From: Pedobacter sp. WC2423
Lineage (GTDB): Bacteria; Bacteroidota; Bacteroidia; Sphingobacteriales; Sphingobacteriaceae
Length of the DNA stretch: 64,000 nt
NCBI RefSeq assembly: GCF_040822065.1
Contig: NZ_CP162005.1
Span: 5,914,384 to 5,978,383 of the forward strand
Direction of reading: 5' to 3'
A program made the position numbers and the translations under genes. The notes beneath the pieces are model-generated. The model was given only the letters and a program-made list of their open reading frames with translations. It searched no databases and was not told where the DNA came from. Positions 9,411-17,500 of this stretch are shown one piece after another. The stretch's first letter is position 1; each line of letters opens with the position of its first letter.

Positions 9411-10190
9411 ATGCCTGAATTACCAGATTTAGAAATTTTCAGCCGCAATCTTGAACAGCAACTGAGCGGCAAACTGCTGAAAGAAGTTATTGTTAAAAAT
9501 GGTAAGAAACTGAATGTTTCTGTAAAAGAATTAAAGTCTGCTATTGAAGATCAAAAGCTTAGCCAGGTATCCCGTGCTGGAAAAGAATTGTATTTCGGGT
9601 TTGAGAATAAGGCAGTACTCAGTATACATATGATGCTGAAAGGCGAACTTCACCTGTCTAAACAAGAAATAGTTCCAAAACATGCTATTATTGAACTGCT
9701 TTTTAAAGATGGCACTCAATTTTGTCTGACTGATTTCCAGGGAATGGCCAAAGCGACTTTAAATCCTGCTGCTGATGAAACTCCGGATGCTTTAGCTCCG
9801 GAAGTCGATGCTGGTTTCTTTAAAAAAATCTTTGCGGCTAAAAAAGCAGCTGTTAAAAATGTATTACTGGATCAGCACATCATCCGCGGAATCGGCAATG
9901 CTTATGCAGATGAGATTTTATGGGAAGCGGGAATTTCGCCCTTTTCTCCCGCAAATAAAATTCCCGATGAAAAACTGAAAGACCTTTCCAAAGCGGTGAG
10001 GCATGTGCTGGAAAACGCAGTGAAACAGATTGCTAAAACTCACCCGGACATTATCAGTGGAGAAGTCAGAGATTTCCTGAAAATCCATAGTACGAAGAAA
10101 ACTCACAGTCCGTCTGGTGTACCTATTCTGATGGTAAAAACAGGAGCGAGGAAGACTTATTATACAGAAGAACAAGAGGTCTTTAACTAA
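9411..10190 (+). CDS. Fpg/Nei-family DNA glycosylase with a cysteine-less (zincless) finger
   Basis: Base-excision repair enzyme for oxidised bases, with glycosylase and AP-lyase activity. After Met removal it starts with the catalytic Pro-Glu (PELPDLE). Lys58 (AGKELYF) is the conserved beta-elimination lysine, IHMMLKG is the lesion-side loop, and IIRGIGNAYADEILWEAG is the helix-two-turn-helix. The C-terminus ends GARKTYYTEEQ: it keeps the finger arginine (Arg247) but has none of the four zinc cysteines of classical Fpg. Length (259) is normal. MutM-like 8-oxoguanine specificity cannot be assumed, hence no symbol. Confidence 0.9.
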   Translation: MPELPDLEIFSRNLEQQLSGKLLKEVIVKNGKKLNVSVKELKSAIEDQKLSQVSRAGKELYFGFENKAVLSIHMMLKGELHLSKQEIVPKHAIIELLFKDGTQFCLTDFQGMAKATLNPAADETPDALAPEVDAGFFKKIFAAKKAAVKNVLLDQHIIRGIGNAYADEILWEAGISPFSPANKIPDEKLKDLSKAVRHVLENAVKQIAKTHPDIISGEVRDFLKIHSTKKTHSPSGVPILMVKTGARKTYYTEEQEVFN

Positions 10191-10333
10191 ACTGGCCGGT
10201 CTGAGCAGCCCATTTACCGTTAAAATATGATTAAAACAGGATTGCCGATAAATTATTCCTGTAAAAATTTATAACTTCATCAGCTCAATAAACCAATGGC
10301 TATGGATTGGGATTGAAGGAATAATTTTTAAAA

Positions 10334-12073
10334 ATGAAAGAACAAATCGGTACTGATCAAAAGAGCCCTCCGGGAATATTCAGCCTGTTAAAACCCTATA
10401 GGGCAATGGTCATCATGCTCATTCTATTTGCACTTTTTAGCAATGGACTGAATTTATGGCTGCCCCGGATGATTGGTCATGGAATTGACGCTTATAATAG
10501 TGGAAACTTTTCCTATAAAGCCATTATTATAGAATTTACGGTAGTCGCACTGATTATTTTTATATTCAGTTACCTGCAGGGAATTGTGCAGACTTATGCG
10601 TCAGAGCGTGTTGCTTGCGATCTGCGAACCAGGATTACTAAAAAAATCTCAGAACAGAGTTTTGTCTTTATTGAGAAAACCAATCCTTCAAAATTATTAA
10701 CCAACCTGACCTCGGATGTAGATTCAGTGAAGTTGTTTATTTCTCAGGCTATCGTTTCTATAGTCTCTTCTATCTTTATTATCATTGGTGCTACCATTTT
10801 GCTGCTGAGTATTAACTGGAGACTGGGTTTAACTACAATTTGTATCATTCCCATTATTGGCGGCGCATATTATATGGTATTGGGTAAAGTAAAAGTGCTG
10901 TTCAAAAAGAGCAGGGAAGTTATTGACTGGTTAAACAAAGTTATCAATGAAAGTATTCTTGGTGCTGCGCTGATCCGTGTCATCAATTCTCAGCAACTGG
11001 AATATGAGAAGTTTTTTAATGCCAGTACACAGGCAAAAAATATTGGTATTTCTATTCTCCGGTTATTTGCATGGCTGATTCCAATCATTGTTTTTACAGC
11101 GAATATGGCTGGATTAATGATTCTTGCTTTAGGTGGGCATTATGTGATTAAAGGGAGCATGACCATCGGGGATTTTGCTGCTTTCAACAGTTATCTTGCC
11201 TTATTGATTTTCCCGATCCTGGTCATTGGCTTTATGAGTAACGTGATTGCACAGGCTACAGCATCTTTTGGCAGGATCAGCCAGGTGCTGAATGCAGAAG
11301 ATCCTGCAGAAACGGGTACATTAACCACGAGCCTGGCCGGTGCAATTGAGGTAGAAGCTGTAAGTATTAGTTATGGGGAGAAATCGTCACTGAAAGACAT
11401 TTCTTTTAAAGTGGAACCTGGTTCAAAGATTGCAATCATTGGCCCTACTGCTGCGGGAAAATCTCAATTGCTTTACTTGTTGACCGGACTCATACAGGCG
11501 GATTCAGGGAAAGTGCTATATGATGGCAAGCCTATTGAAGAATATCAATCTGAGGCTTTTCATGCCCAGGTAGGGTTTGTATTTCAGGATAGTATCATGT
11601 TTAACATGAGTATCCGTGAAAACATTGCTTTTAGTGACCTGGTTACCGATGAGTCACTGGAGAAGTCTATTGCTACAGCTGAGTTGAAAGACTTTATAGA
11701 CGCCATGCCCGATGGATTGAATACCAAAGTTTCTGAACGTGGACTGAGTCTTTCTGGGGGTCAAAAACAACGGATTATGCTGGCCCGCGCATTAGCTTTA
11801 AATCCTAAAATATTATTACTTGACGATTTTACAGCAAGGGTTGACCCGCAAACGGAACAAAAAATACTGGCTAATATTACTGCAAATTATCCCGGGCTTA
11901 CCTTGATCTCTGTGACACAGAAGATCGCAGCAGTACAGCATTATGAAAAGATTATTCTGCTGATGCAGGGTGAATTGCTGGCTGAAGGAACGCATGAAGA
12001 GCTGATGCAAAAAAGCCCGGAATATATTCAGATTCTTAACTCTCAACAAAGTACAAGCAATTATGAATTATAA
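10334..12073 (+). CDS. ABC exporter half-transporter, subunit with degenerate catalytic residues
   Basis: Type IV (MsbA/multidrug-like) ABC exporter with six membrane segments in residues about 20-310 and an ATPase domain from about 340. Walker A GPTAAGKS is at 370-377 and signature LSGGQ at 473-477. The residue after the Walker B Asp497 is Asp498 instead of Glu, and the switch histidine is Gln529 (SVTQKI). This is the pattern of the non-catalytic-site half of heterodimeric exporters such as TM287/288 and LmrCD. The last 11 bp overlap the next ABC gene, so the two are coupled and probably pair. Substrate unknown. Confidence 0.93.
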   Translation: MKEQIGTDQKSPPGIFSLLKPYRAMVIMLILFALFSNGLNLWLPRMIGHGIDAYNSGNFSYKAIIIEFTVVALIIFIFSYLQGIVQTYASERVACDLRTRITKKISEQSFVFIEKTNPSKLLTNLTSDVDSVKLFISQAIVSIVSSIFIIIGATILLLSINWRLGLTTICIIPIIGGAYYMVLGKVKVLFKKSREVIDWLNKVINESILGAALIRVINSQQLEYEKFFNASTQAKNIGISILRLFAWLIPIIVFTANMAGLMILALGGHYVIKGSMTIGDFAAFNSYLALLIFPILVIGFMSNVIAQATASFGRISQVLNAEDPAETGTLTTSLAGAIEVEAVSISYGEKSSLKDISFKVEPGSKIAIIGPTAAGKSQLLYLLTGLIQADSGKVLYDGKPIEEYQSEAFHAQVGFVFQDSIMFNMSIRENIAFSDLVTDESLEKSIATAELKDFIDAMPDGLNTKVSERGLSLSGGQKQRIMLARALALNPKILLLDDFTARVDPQTEQKILANITANYPGLTLISVTQKIAAVQHYEKIILLMQGELLAEGTHEELMQKSPEYIQILNSQQSTSNYEL

Positions 12074-13826
12074 CCTGAACAGTCTGCCTGACGGGGCAGC
12101 AAAAAGTTCTGCCTGGTCGGGTGTAAAGAGCTTGTTAAAGCTGGTAGAGCAGGAAAGAAAAACATTAATTATTGCACTCTGTACAGTACTGCTGAATGCT
12201 TCCCTGAACTTATTAGGCCCTTTTTTAATCGGGCATACCATTGATAAATATATCCTGACTAAACAGTATCATGGTGTACTGGTATTTTCGGGCATCCTGT
12301 TGGCCATGTATATTACTGCATTTGTGAGCAGTTATTTTCAGACCAAGTTAATGGGAGGATTAGGACAGCGTATTATTTTCGAATTGAGAAATACCATCTT
12401 TAATAAAATTCAACAGCTTCCACTTGCTTTTTTTAATGAAAATAAAGCGGGAGACCTGATTTCCAGAGTTAATAATGATACGGATAAACTTAGCCAGTTC
12501 TTTTCACAGGCACTGATGCAGTTTATTAGTAATATTGTGATCATGGTCGGAGCAGGGATATTTTTGCTGATCATCAATATCAAATTGGGAATGGCTGCTT
12601 TAGTACCAGCCGCTTTTATCCTGATTTTTACTAAATTAATCTCTCCCTGGATTAAGAAGAAAAATGCATTAAACCTGAAGAGCACTGGTGCAATGAGTGC
12701 AGAAATTCAGGAAAGTCTGAATAACTTTAAAGTGATCATCGCTTTTAACAGACGTGATTATTTCAGAAAGCGGTTTGATCAGGCGAACCAGAAGAATTAT
12801 AAGACTGCGATTGGTGCAGGTCTGGCTAACAATATTTTCCTTCCTGTGTTTGGGTTATTTTCTTCCATTGCCCAGCTGACGGTCTTGTCTTTTGGTATTT
12901 ACCTGATTACACAGGGGAATTTTACCATTGGTTTATTAGTGAGTTACCTTTCTTATGCAACCAACTTTTATAATCCGCTGCGCCAGTTAGCAGCTTTATG
13001 GACAAGTTTCCAGCTGGCTTTAGCGGGATGGGACAGGATCGGTCAGATTTTATCGCTGAACAACAACCTGGTGACTATTTCGTATGATGATACTGCAAAT
13101 CCGACTGATGCGGTTCTTGAATTCAGAAATGTACATTTTGGTTATCCTGGTGGTTATGAGATTCTCCATAATATCAGCTTTGCGATGGAACGGGGTAAAA
13201 CTTATGCGCTGGTAGGTCCAACAGGAGGTGGTAAAACAACGACAGCCTCATTAATGGCCCGTTTATATGATCCGCTGGAAGGGACAATTTTATTAAGCGG
13301 CAGAGATATCCGGACTTACAGTGCAGAAGAACGTGCAGCGAAAATAGGTTTTATCTTGCAGGAGCCTTTCTTATTTACAGGAACGGTACGTGAAAATATT
13401 CTCTATAGTAATTCACGTTATCATAAATTCAGCAATGAACAATTCCTGAATGTATTGAAAGAGGCGAAATTAGAAGGATTACTGGCTACCTTTGAGGATG
13501 GCCTGGATACGGCAATTTTATCAGGCGGGAATAGTTTAAGTATCGGACAGAAGCAACTGATTGCTTTTATGCGGGCAGTTTTGCGTAAACCAGAGTTGTT
13601 GATCCTGGATGAAGCTACTGCTAATATTGATACGATAACTGAGCAGCTGCTTGGGCAGATTCTGGCTAATTTGCCGAAAGAAACAACTTTAGTCGTCATT
13701 GCACACCGGTTAAATACGATTGAAAATGCAGATGAGATTTTCTTTATTAACTCAGGAGAAGTGACCAGGGCAGGCTCGTTCAAAGAAGCTGTTGACAGAT
13801 TGATGCATGGGAAAAGATTGAGTTAG
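12063..13826 (+). CDS. ABC exporter half-transporter, catalytic partner subunit
   Basis: Second half of the exporter, 587 residues: six membrane segments, then an ATPase domain with Walker A GPTGGGKT (385-392), Walker B LILDEATANID (Asp516-Glu517) and switch His548 (IAHR), all canonical. Its own signature motif is LSIGQ (492-496) rather than LSGGQ. Thus the site made from the first subunit's Walker motifs and this signature is degenerate, whereas the site with this subunit's Walker motifs and the partner's LSGGQ is intact. Overlaps the upstream gene by 11 bp. Drug, lipid or peptide export are all possible. Confidence 0.93.
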   Translation: MNYNLNSLPDGAAKSSAWSGVKSLLKLVEQERKTLIIALCTVLLNASLNLLGPFLIGHTIDKYILTKQYHGVLVFSGILLAMYITAFVSSYFQTKLMGGLGQRIIFELRNTIFNKIQQLPLAFFNENKAGDLISRVNNDTDKLSQFFSQALMQFISNIVIMVGAGIFLLIINIKLGMAALVPAAFILIFTKLISPWIKKKNALNLKSTGAMSAEIQESLNNFKVIIAFNRRDYFRKRFDQANQKNYKTAIGAGLANNIFLPVFGLFSSIAQLTVLSFGIYLITQGNFTIGLLVSYLSYATNFYNPLRQLAALWTSFQLALAGWDRIGQILSLNNNLVTISYDDTANPTDAVLEFRNVHFGYPGGYEILHNISFAMERGKTYALVGPTGGGKTTTASLMARLYDPLEGTILLSGRDIRTYSAEERAAKIGFILQEPFLFTGTVRENILYSNSRYHKFSNEQFLNVLKEAKLEGLLATFEDGLDTAILSGGNSLSIGQKQLIAFMRAVLRKPELLILDEATANIDTITEQLLGQILANLPKETTLVVIAHRLNTIENADEIFFINSGEVTRAGSFKEAVDRLMHGKRLS

Positions 13827-13904
13827 TTTTATTGGAGAAAAATAGTATGTTTATCTGGTTTTTTAATCCTTAAATAACTGATAATCTGAAAAATATAATA
13901 AAGA

Positions 13905-13931
13905 AAAAAGGAGCTATTTAGGCTCCTTTTT
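13905..13931. terminator. Bidirectional terminator overlapping a stop codon
   Basis: AAAAAGGAGC (13905-13914) pairs with GCTCCTTTTT (13922-13931). The stem includes the stop codon of the minus-strand lipoprotein gene and serves both that gene and the convergent ABC operon. Confidence 0.75.
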
Positions 13932-14375
13932 GCAGTTGACGGGTGCATAGGTAAATCTACCCTGCGTGAAGTCTATCGGGATGTCTTTCCTGAAATAGAT
14001 CCTGCCCAGTACCCCTTCCATCTTTCCAATACCCATTATTAATTTGTCCTCTTTTTTCAGGAAGGCAAGCGGATTTTTATAACCGGTAGAGTTTTTGCCA
14101 ATTTTAAAGGAATAAATAACGAATAAGGTGTCACCTTTAAATGCCCCCTCAAATTCTCCGTGATTGTTATCTTTTTTATAATAATTAACCACCAGGTTTC
14201 CGCTAACTCTTCCCTTGCTGAAAGATTGAAGTTCCATTTTGGCGGTATCTCTGCCGTCTACAGCCATATAGCAGGTTGTAGCGATTGGTTTCTCCGGGTT
14301 TTTACCATTATCCTGGCGGCAACTGTATAAAATTGTTGATACCAGAGCTAAACAAATAAGCATGGGATTTTTCAT
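13914..14375 (-). CDS. Small lipoprotein of unknown function
   Basis: 153 residues. The N-terminus MKNPMLICLALVSTILYSC is a lipoprotein signal with the cysteine at residue 19. The rest is rich in beta-strand and charged residues (blocks SGNLVVNYYKKDNNHGEFEG and GDTLFVIYSFK), like small lipocalin-style lipoproteins of Bacteroidota, but I do not recognise a named family. It follows the PheC-like gene on the same strand after a 62-bp gap, so co-transcription is possible. Confidence 0.7.
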   Translation of the reverse strand: MKNPMLICLALVSTILYSCRQDNGKNPEKPIATTCYMAVDGRDTAKMELQSFSKGRVSGNLVVNYYKKDNNHGEFEGAFKGDTLFVIYSFKIGKNSTGYKNPLAFLKKEDKLIMGIGKMEGVLGRIYFRKDIPIDFTQGRFTYAPVNCKKEPK

Positions 14376-14437
14376 AAGCGCTGTTATTTAATATACAAAC
14401 AGGATGCGCTCAAAGCGTTAATTCCATAACGATAGGG

Positions 14438-15163
14438 TTATTTGTTTTGTTTTTTTAACCATTCATCTACTTTTCGCTGCAATACCGTATCTGCTTTGTT
14501 GTACATCATGGCTTTAGCATAAGCAGGGCTGAGCTGTTCTGTTAATTTGATCCAGTAGAGTTCCGGATGTTTCTTCTGCTGATATTTCGCTTCTGTCTCA
14601 TCCGTAAACATCACATCTGCCTCCAGGTTTAACAGGGTTTTAAAAGCCTGCTGGTTGTCAGGAATAACTTTTATCGTTGCGCTTTGTATATTCTTTCTGG
14701 CAAATATTTCATTCGTTCCTCCTATATTCTCAATGATCCTGACGGCCGGTTGATCTATTGTATTAAAGTCTATGAATTTTGAACGGTCTGCTAAGCGGAA
14801 AACGGCCACTTTACGATCTATAAGTAACGGGACAGAGAAGTTGAATAGTTTTGCCCTTGTTGCATTTACTGAAATCCCACCTGCAGCGATATCAAATTTC
14901 CTGTCCAGCAGGTCTGTGCTCAGGTCTTTCCAGGTGGTTTTAACAAAAACTACCTGCTTGCCTAAGTGTTTCCCTAAACGTAAAGCCAGTTCAATATCCT
15001 CCCCATGAAATTGATGTGTAACCGTATCAAAACTGGTCAATGGAGGATAGTCACCCGTAGATCCAACCCGGAGCACTGAATGAATTGATGTTTTAGGACT
15101 ACAGGCAAAGGCCAGCACCAAGGTTAAACAGGATAAAAGATAGCGGTGGAATTTAGATCTCAT
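14438..15163 (-). CDS. PheC-like periplasmic solute-binding-fold protein (cyclohexadienyl dehydratase family)
   Basis: 241 residues with a lipoprotein signal (VLAFACS) and the bacterial solute-binding family 3 fold. Several blocks follow the periplasmic cyclohexadienyl dehydratase PheC: GSTGDYPPLTSF, FDIAAGGISV, NIGGTNEIFAR and DVMFTDETEAKYQQKKHPEL. PheC makes phenylpyruvate or phenylalanine from prephenate or arogenate in the periplasm. No ABC permease or ATPase gene is adjacent, which fits an enzyme better than a transport receptor. An exported chorismate-mutase-like protein lies at 51.8 kb. An amino-acid-binding lipoprotein remains the alternative. Confidence 0.75.
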   Translation of the reverse strand: MRSKFHRYLLSCLTLVLAFACSPKTSIHSVLRVGSTGDYPPLTSFDTVTHQFHGEDIELALRLGKHLGKQVVFVKTTWKDLSTDLLDRKFDIAAGGISVNATRAKLFNFSVPLLIDRKVAVFRLADRSKFIDFNTIDQPAVRIIENIGGTNEIFARKNIQSATIKVIPDNQQAFKTLLNLEADVMFTDETEAKYQQKKHPELYWIKLTEQLSPAYAKAMMYNKADTVLQRKVDEWLKKQNK

Positions 15164-15204
15164 CTTATGAATATCAGCAATTTATCCTGAAAAAGAAACG
15201 GTTA

Positions 15205-15247
15205 AAAAGAAGCCGGCTCTTGATTTTTCAAGAGCCGGCTTCTTTTT
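15205..15247 (-). terminator. Terminator after the M28 peptidase gene
   Basis: Near-perfect stem of about 19 bp (AAAAGAAGCCGGCTCTTGA and complement) with a 3-5 nt loop. It is located directly after the minus-strand peptidase stop at 15263 and ahead of the PheC-like gene. Confidence 0.8.
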
Positions 15248-15262
15248 AAAATGTTTTATAAA

Positions 15263-16843
15263 TTAGTTCACTCCACCTTTACGGGTAGGTTTCACAACCG
15301 GAGGCCAGGCGCCCGGTTCACCGGTTTTAGGATTAACAGGTAATACAACTCTGTCTCTGGATGTCTTTTCGGGATCTTCACTAGCCATATAAGCAAGGAT
15401 TGCGGTCAGTGTAGCATTGTTGCGTACATCATCAAATACAATTTTATCATAAGTATCTCTGTTGGTATGCCAGGTGTAAGTTCCGTAAGACCAACTGTTA
15501 GAACTTAAAGAGAATGCAGGTGCACCTGCAGCAACGAAGGATGCAAAATCAGAACCGCCACCACCCGGAGCACCAGGGAAGCTGGTTGTAATATGTTTTT
15601 TGATACTTTCGGGTACGTTTGATAACCAGCGGCCCAGGTAATCATAAGAATTCAGGAAACCTTGTCCTGCAAGATTAACCACCCTTCCGGTACCGTTGTC
15701 CTGGTTAAATACTACTTGTATATTTTTCACAATTTCAGGATGATCTTCTACAAAAGCTCTGGAGCCATTTAAGCCTTGCTCTTCGCTTCCCCAATGTCCA
15801 ATTAAAATGGTCCTTTTAGGATTTGGGTACATCTTTTTAAGAATCCTTGCAGCCTCCATCATGGTAATTGTTCCTGTACCATTATCAGTTGCACCAGTTC
15901 CACCATCCCATGAATCAAAATGCGCAGATAAAATCACATATTCATCAGGTTTCTCTGTGCCTTTAATTTCGGCAATTGTATTGAAAACCGGGACCAGGCC
16001 TTGTTCTTTAGATGCTGCATGAACACTGATTTTAGGCTTGTTTCCAGACTCGGTTAATCTATATAATAGTCCAAAATCTTCTAAAGAGATATCTACTGTG
16101 GGAATTGTTTTTGTATTTGCCCCGAATATCTTATTGGAGCCGAAGCCATTCGACCAGTTACAAGTCACTACACCCAGTGCACCTGCTTTTTCAAATGCAG
16201 CAGGCAGTGTTTTTAAAGTTAAACCTGTTTTTTTTATGTTGGCAAACCACGCTGTAGTCTGTGCAGCTCTGCTGGTTTTCATTTTCTCAAAAGATTCAGG
16301 AGTGGCAAATTCTGCCCAGTTATAATCAGGTCTTCCTGTTGGCTGGTTCATCGAAAACAAGACGAATTTTCCTTTAACTGCTGGCAGCCAGTTCTTAAAA
16401 GCAACTGAATCAGCAAAAGATGGAAGAACAACTGTCTCTGCAACTACAGATTTTCCTTTGGTATCCGGACTCCAGGCCAACTGCATTCCTTCTAAAGATT
16501 TTACGCGGGGATAAACCATGTCAATATGGGAGATTCCTCTTTCCCAACCGCGCCATTCACCCCATTTCTCATTTTTCGCTGTAATTCCCCAGCCCGCATA
16601 TTTTGTTACTGCCCAGTCATTGGCTTGTTTCATTTGCGGTGAACCTACTAAACGGGGTCCGACTACGTCCAGTAATTCATGTGCAAGGTTCTCTAACTGA
16701 GAATTTTCAGTAGCTTCTTTTACAATATTGTCAATAACCTGGTTTTTTGTTTGCGCATAGCTGATATTTCCAGTGAGCAGCAGGGAAATAACCAAAGCTT
16801 TTGTGCTATGCTTTAAATAAGAGTGGTTTTGGATAGCTTTCAT
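15263..16843 (-). CDS. M28 family zinc aminopeptidase/carboxypeptidase with PA domain
   Basis: Secreted peptidase of 526 residues with signal peptide ending ISYAQ. The middle part (about 110-260) resembles a protease-associated insert. The M28 core shows SAHFDSWDGGTGATDNGTG (His and bridging Asp ligands) and SEEQGLNGS (catalytic Glu pair), with the later His in WHTNRDTYD. The overall plan is like carboxypeptidase Q/plasma glutamate carboxypeptidase homologues. Transcribed alone, ending in a strong terminator. The peptide substrate is unknown. Confidence 0.9.
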   Translation of the reverse strand: MKAIQNHSYLKHSTKALVISLLLTGNISYAQTKNQVIDNIVKEATENSQLENLAHELLDVVGPRLVGSPQMKQANDWAVTKYAGWGITAKNEKWGEWRGWERGISHIDMVYPRVKSLEGMQLAWSPDTKGKSVVAETVVLPSFADSVAFKNWLPAVKGKFVLFSMNQPTGRPDYNWAEFATPESFEKMKTSRAAQTTAWFANIKKTGLTLKTLPAAFEKAGALGVVTCNWSNGFGSNKIFGANTKTIPTVDISLEDFGLLYRLTESGNKPKISVHAASKEQGLVPVFNTIAEIKGTEKPDEYVILSAHFDSWDGGTGATDNGTGTITMMEAARILKKMYPNPKRTILIGHWGSEEQGLNGSRAFVEDHPEIVKNIQVVFNQDNGTGRVVNLAGQGFLNSYDYLGRWLSNVPESIKKHITTSFPGAPGGGGSDFASFVAAGAPAFSLSSNSWSYGTYTWHTNRDTYDKIVFDDVRNNATLTAILAYMASEDPEKTSRDRVVLPVNPKTGEPGAWPPVVKPTRKGGVN

Positions 16844-16939
16844 TAATTTAGGGTTGATATAATAAATCTAAATTAAAGATAGCCATAAAAGGTTTTATCC
16901 TCCGGATGGTAACAAAATTGTGTCCTGCACCGAGCTGAT

Positions 16940-16991
16940 TGCTGATCAGGTTTTTTATACTGCCGATCAGGTTTACTTATTGCTGATCAGG
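16940..16991. repeat. Threefold tandem repeat at the msrB 3' end
   Basis: TGCTGATCAGG at 16940 and 16981 and TGCCGATCAGG at 16961 give three copies with 20-21 bp spacing. Two copies contain the palindrome CTGATCAG. The rightmost copy encodes the last residues of MsrB (PDQQ); the other two are downstream of its stop. Confidence 0.6.
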
Positions 16992-17420
16992 CTCAAATTC
17001 AAGTGAAACAGAATTCATACAAAATCTCTGATGCGTTGGCGCAGGGCCGTCATTGAAAATATGCCCCAGGTGAGAATCGCAACGGCCACAGGTTACTTCA
17101 ACTCTGCGCATGCCATAGCTGATATCTTCTTTATAAATTACACTGCTTGGTTTAATGGTTTCAAAGAAACTCGGCCATCCACAACTGCTGGCAAATTTAG
17201 CATCAGATTTGAACAATACATTTCCGCAAACAGCACAGTAATAAGTACCTGTTTCTTCGCTATCCCAATACTTTCCTGCAAATGCACGTTCAGTACCCTG
17301 TTCTCTTGCAACATGGTATAAATCAGCTGGCAGTATCTTTTTCCATTCTATATTGGAAACCTCTAATTTGGTGTCGTTCGTTCTGGAATAGTATGGGTTG
17401 TTTATTGAATTCGTGTTCAT
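16977..17420 (-). CDS. msrB: Peptide-methionine (R)-S-oxide reductase
   Basis: Repairs oxidised methionine (R-sulfoxide) in proteins. The 147-residue sequence has the two zinc-binding pairs CAVCG and CGRC, the GWPSFFE block, and the catalytic cysteine in RFCMNS near the C-terminus. No MsrA domain is fused and no signal peptide is seen, so it is cytoplasmic. The C-terminal PDQQ tail is encoded within a short tandem repeat. Confidence 0.95.
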   Translation of the reverse strand: MNTNSINNPYYSRTNDTKLEVSNIEWKKILPADLYHVAREQGTERAFAGKYWDSEETGTYYCAVCGNVLFKSDAKFASSCGWPSFFETIKPSSVIYKEDISYGMRRVEVTCGRCDSHLGHIFNDGPAPTHQRFCMNSVSLEFEPDQQ

Positions 17421-17442
17421 AGCCTAAAGATAAGCAATACAA

Positions 17443-17488
17443 TTAAAAAAACAGGCTGCAAAAACTACCCGAAAGTAATCTTTGCAGC
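17443..17488 (-). terminator. Terminator of the RND efflux operon
   Basis: On the minus strand GCTGCAAA (17488-17481) pairs with TTTGCAGC (17462-17455) and is followed by a run of seven T. It lies just past the outer-membrane-factor stop. Confidence 0.65.
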
Positions 17489-17500
17489 TGTGTGAACAAT

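Noticed and set aside
13914..15163. An ABC amino-acid uptake system with the solute-binding-fold protein as receptor
   Set aside because: No permease or ATPase of the uptake type is adjacent; PheC-like motifs fit better.
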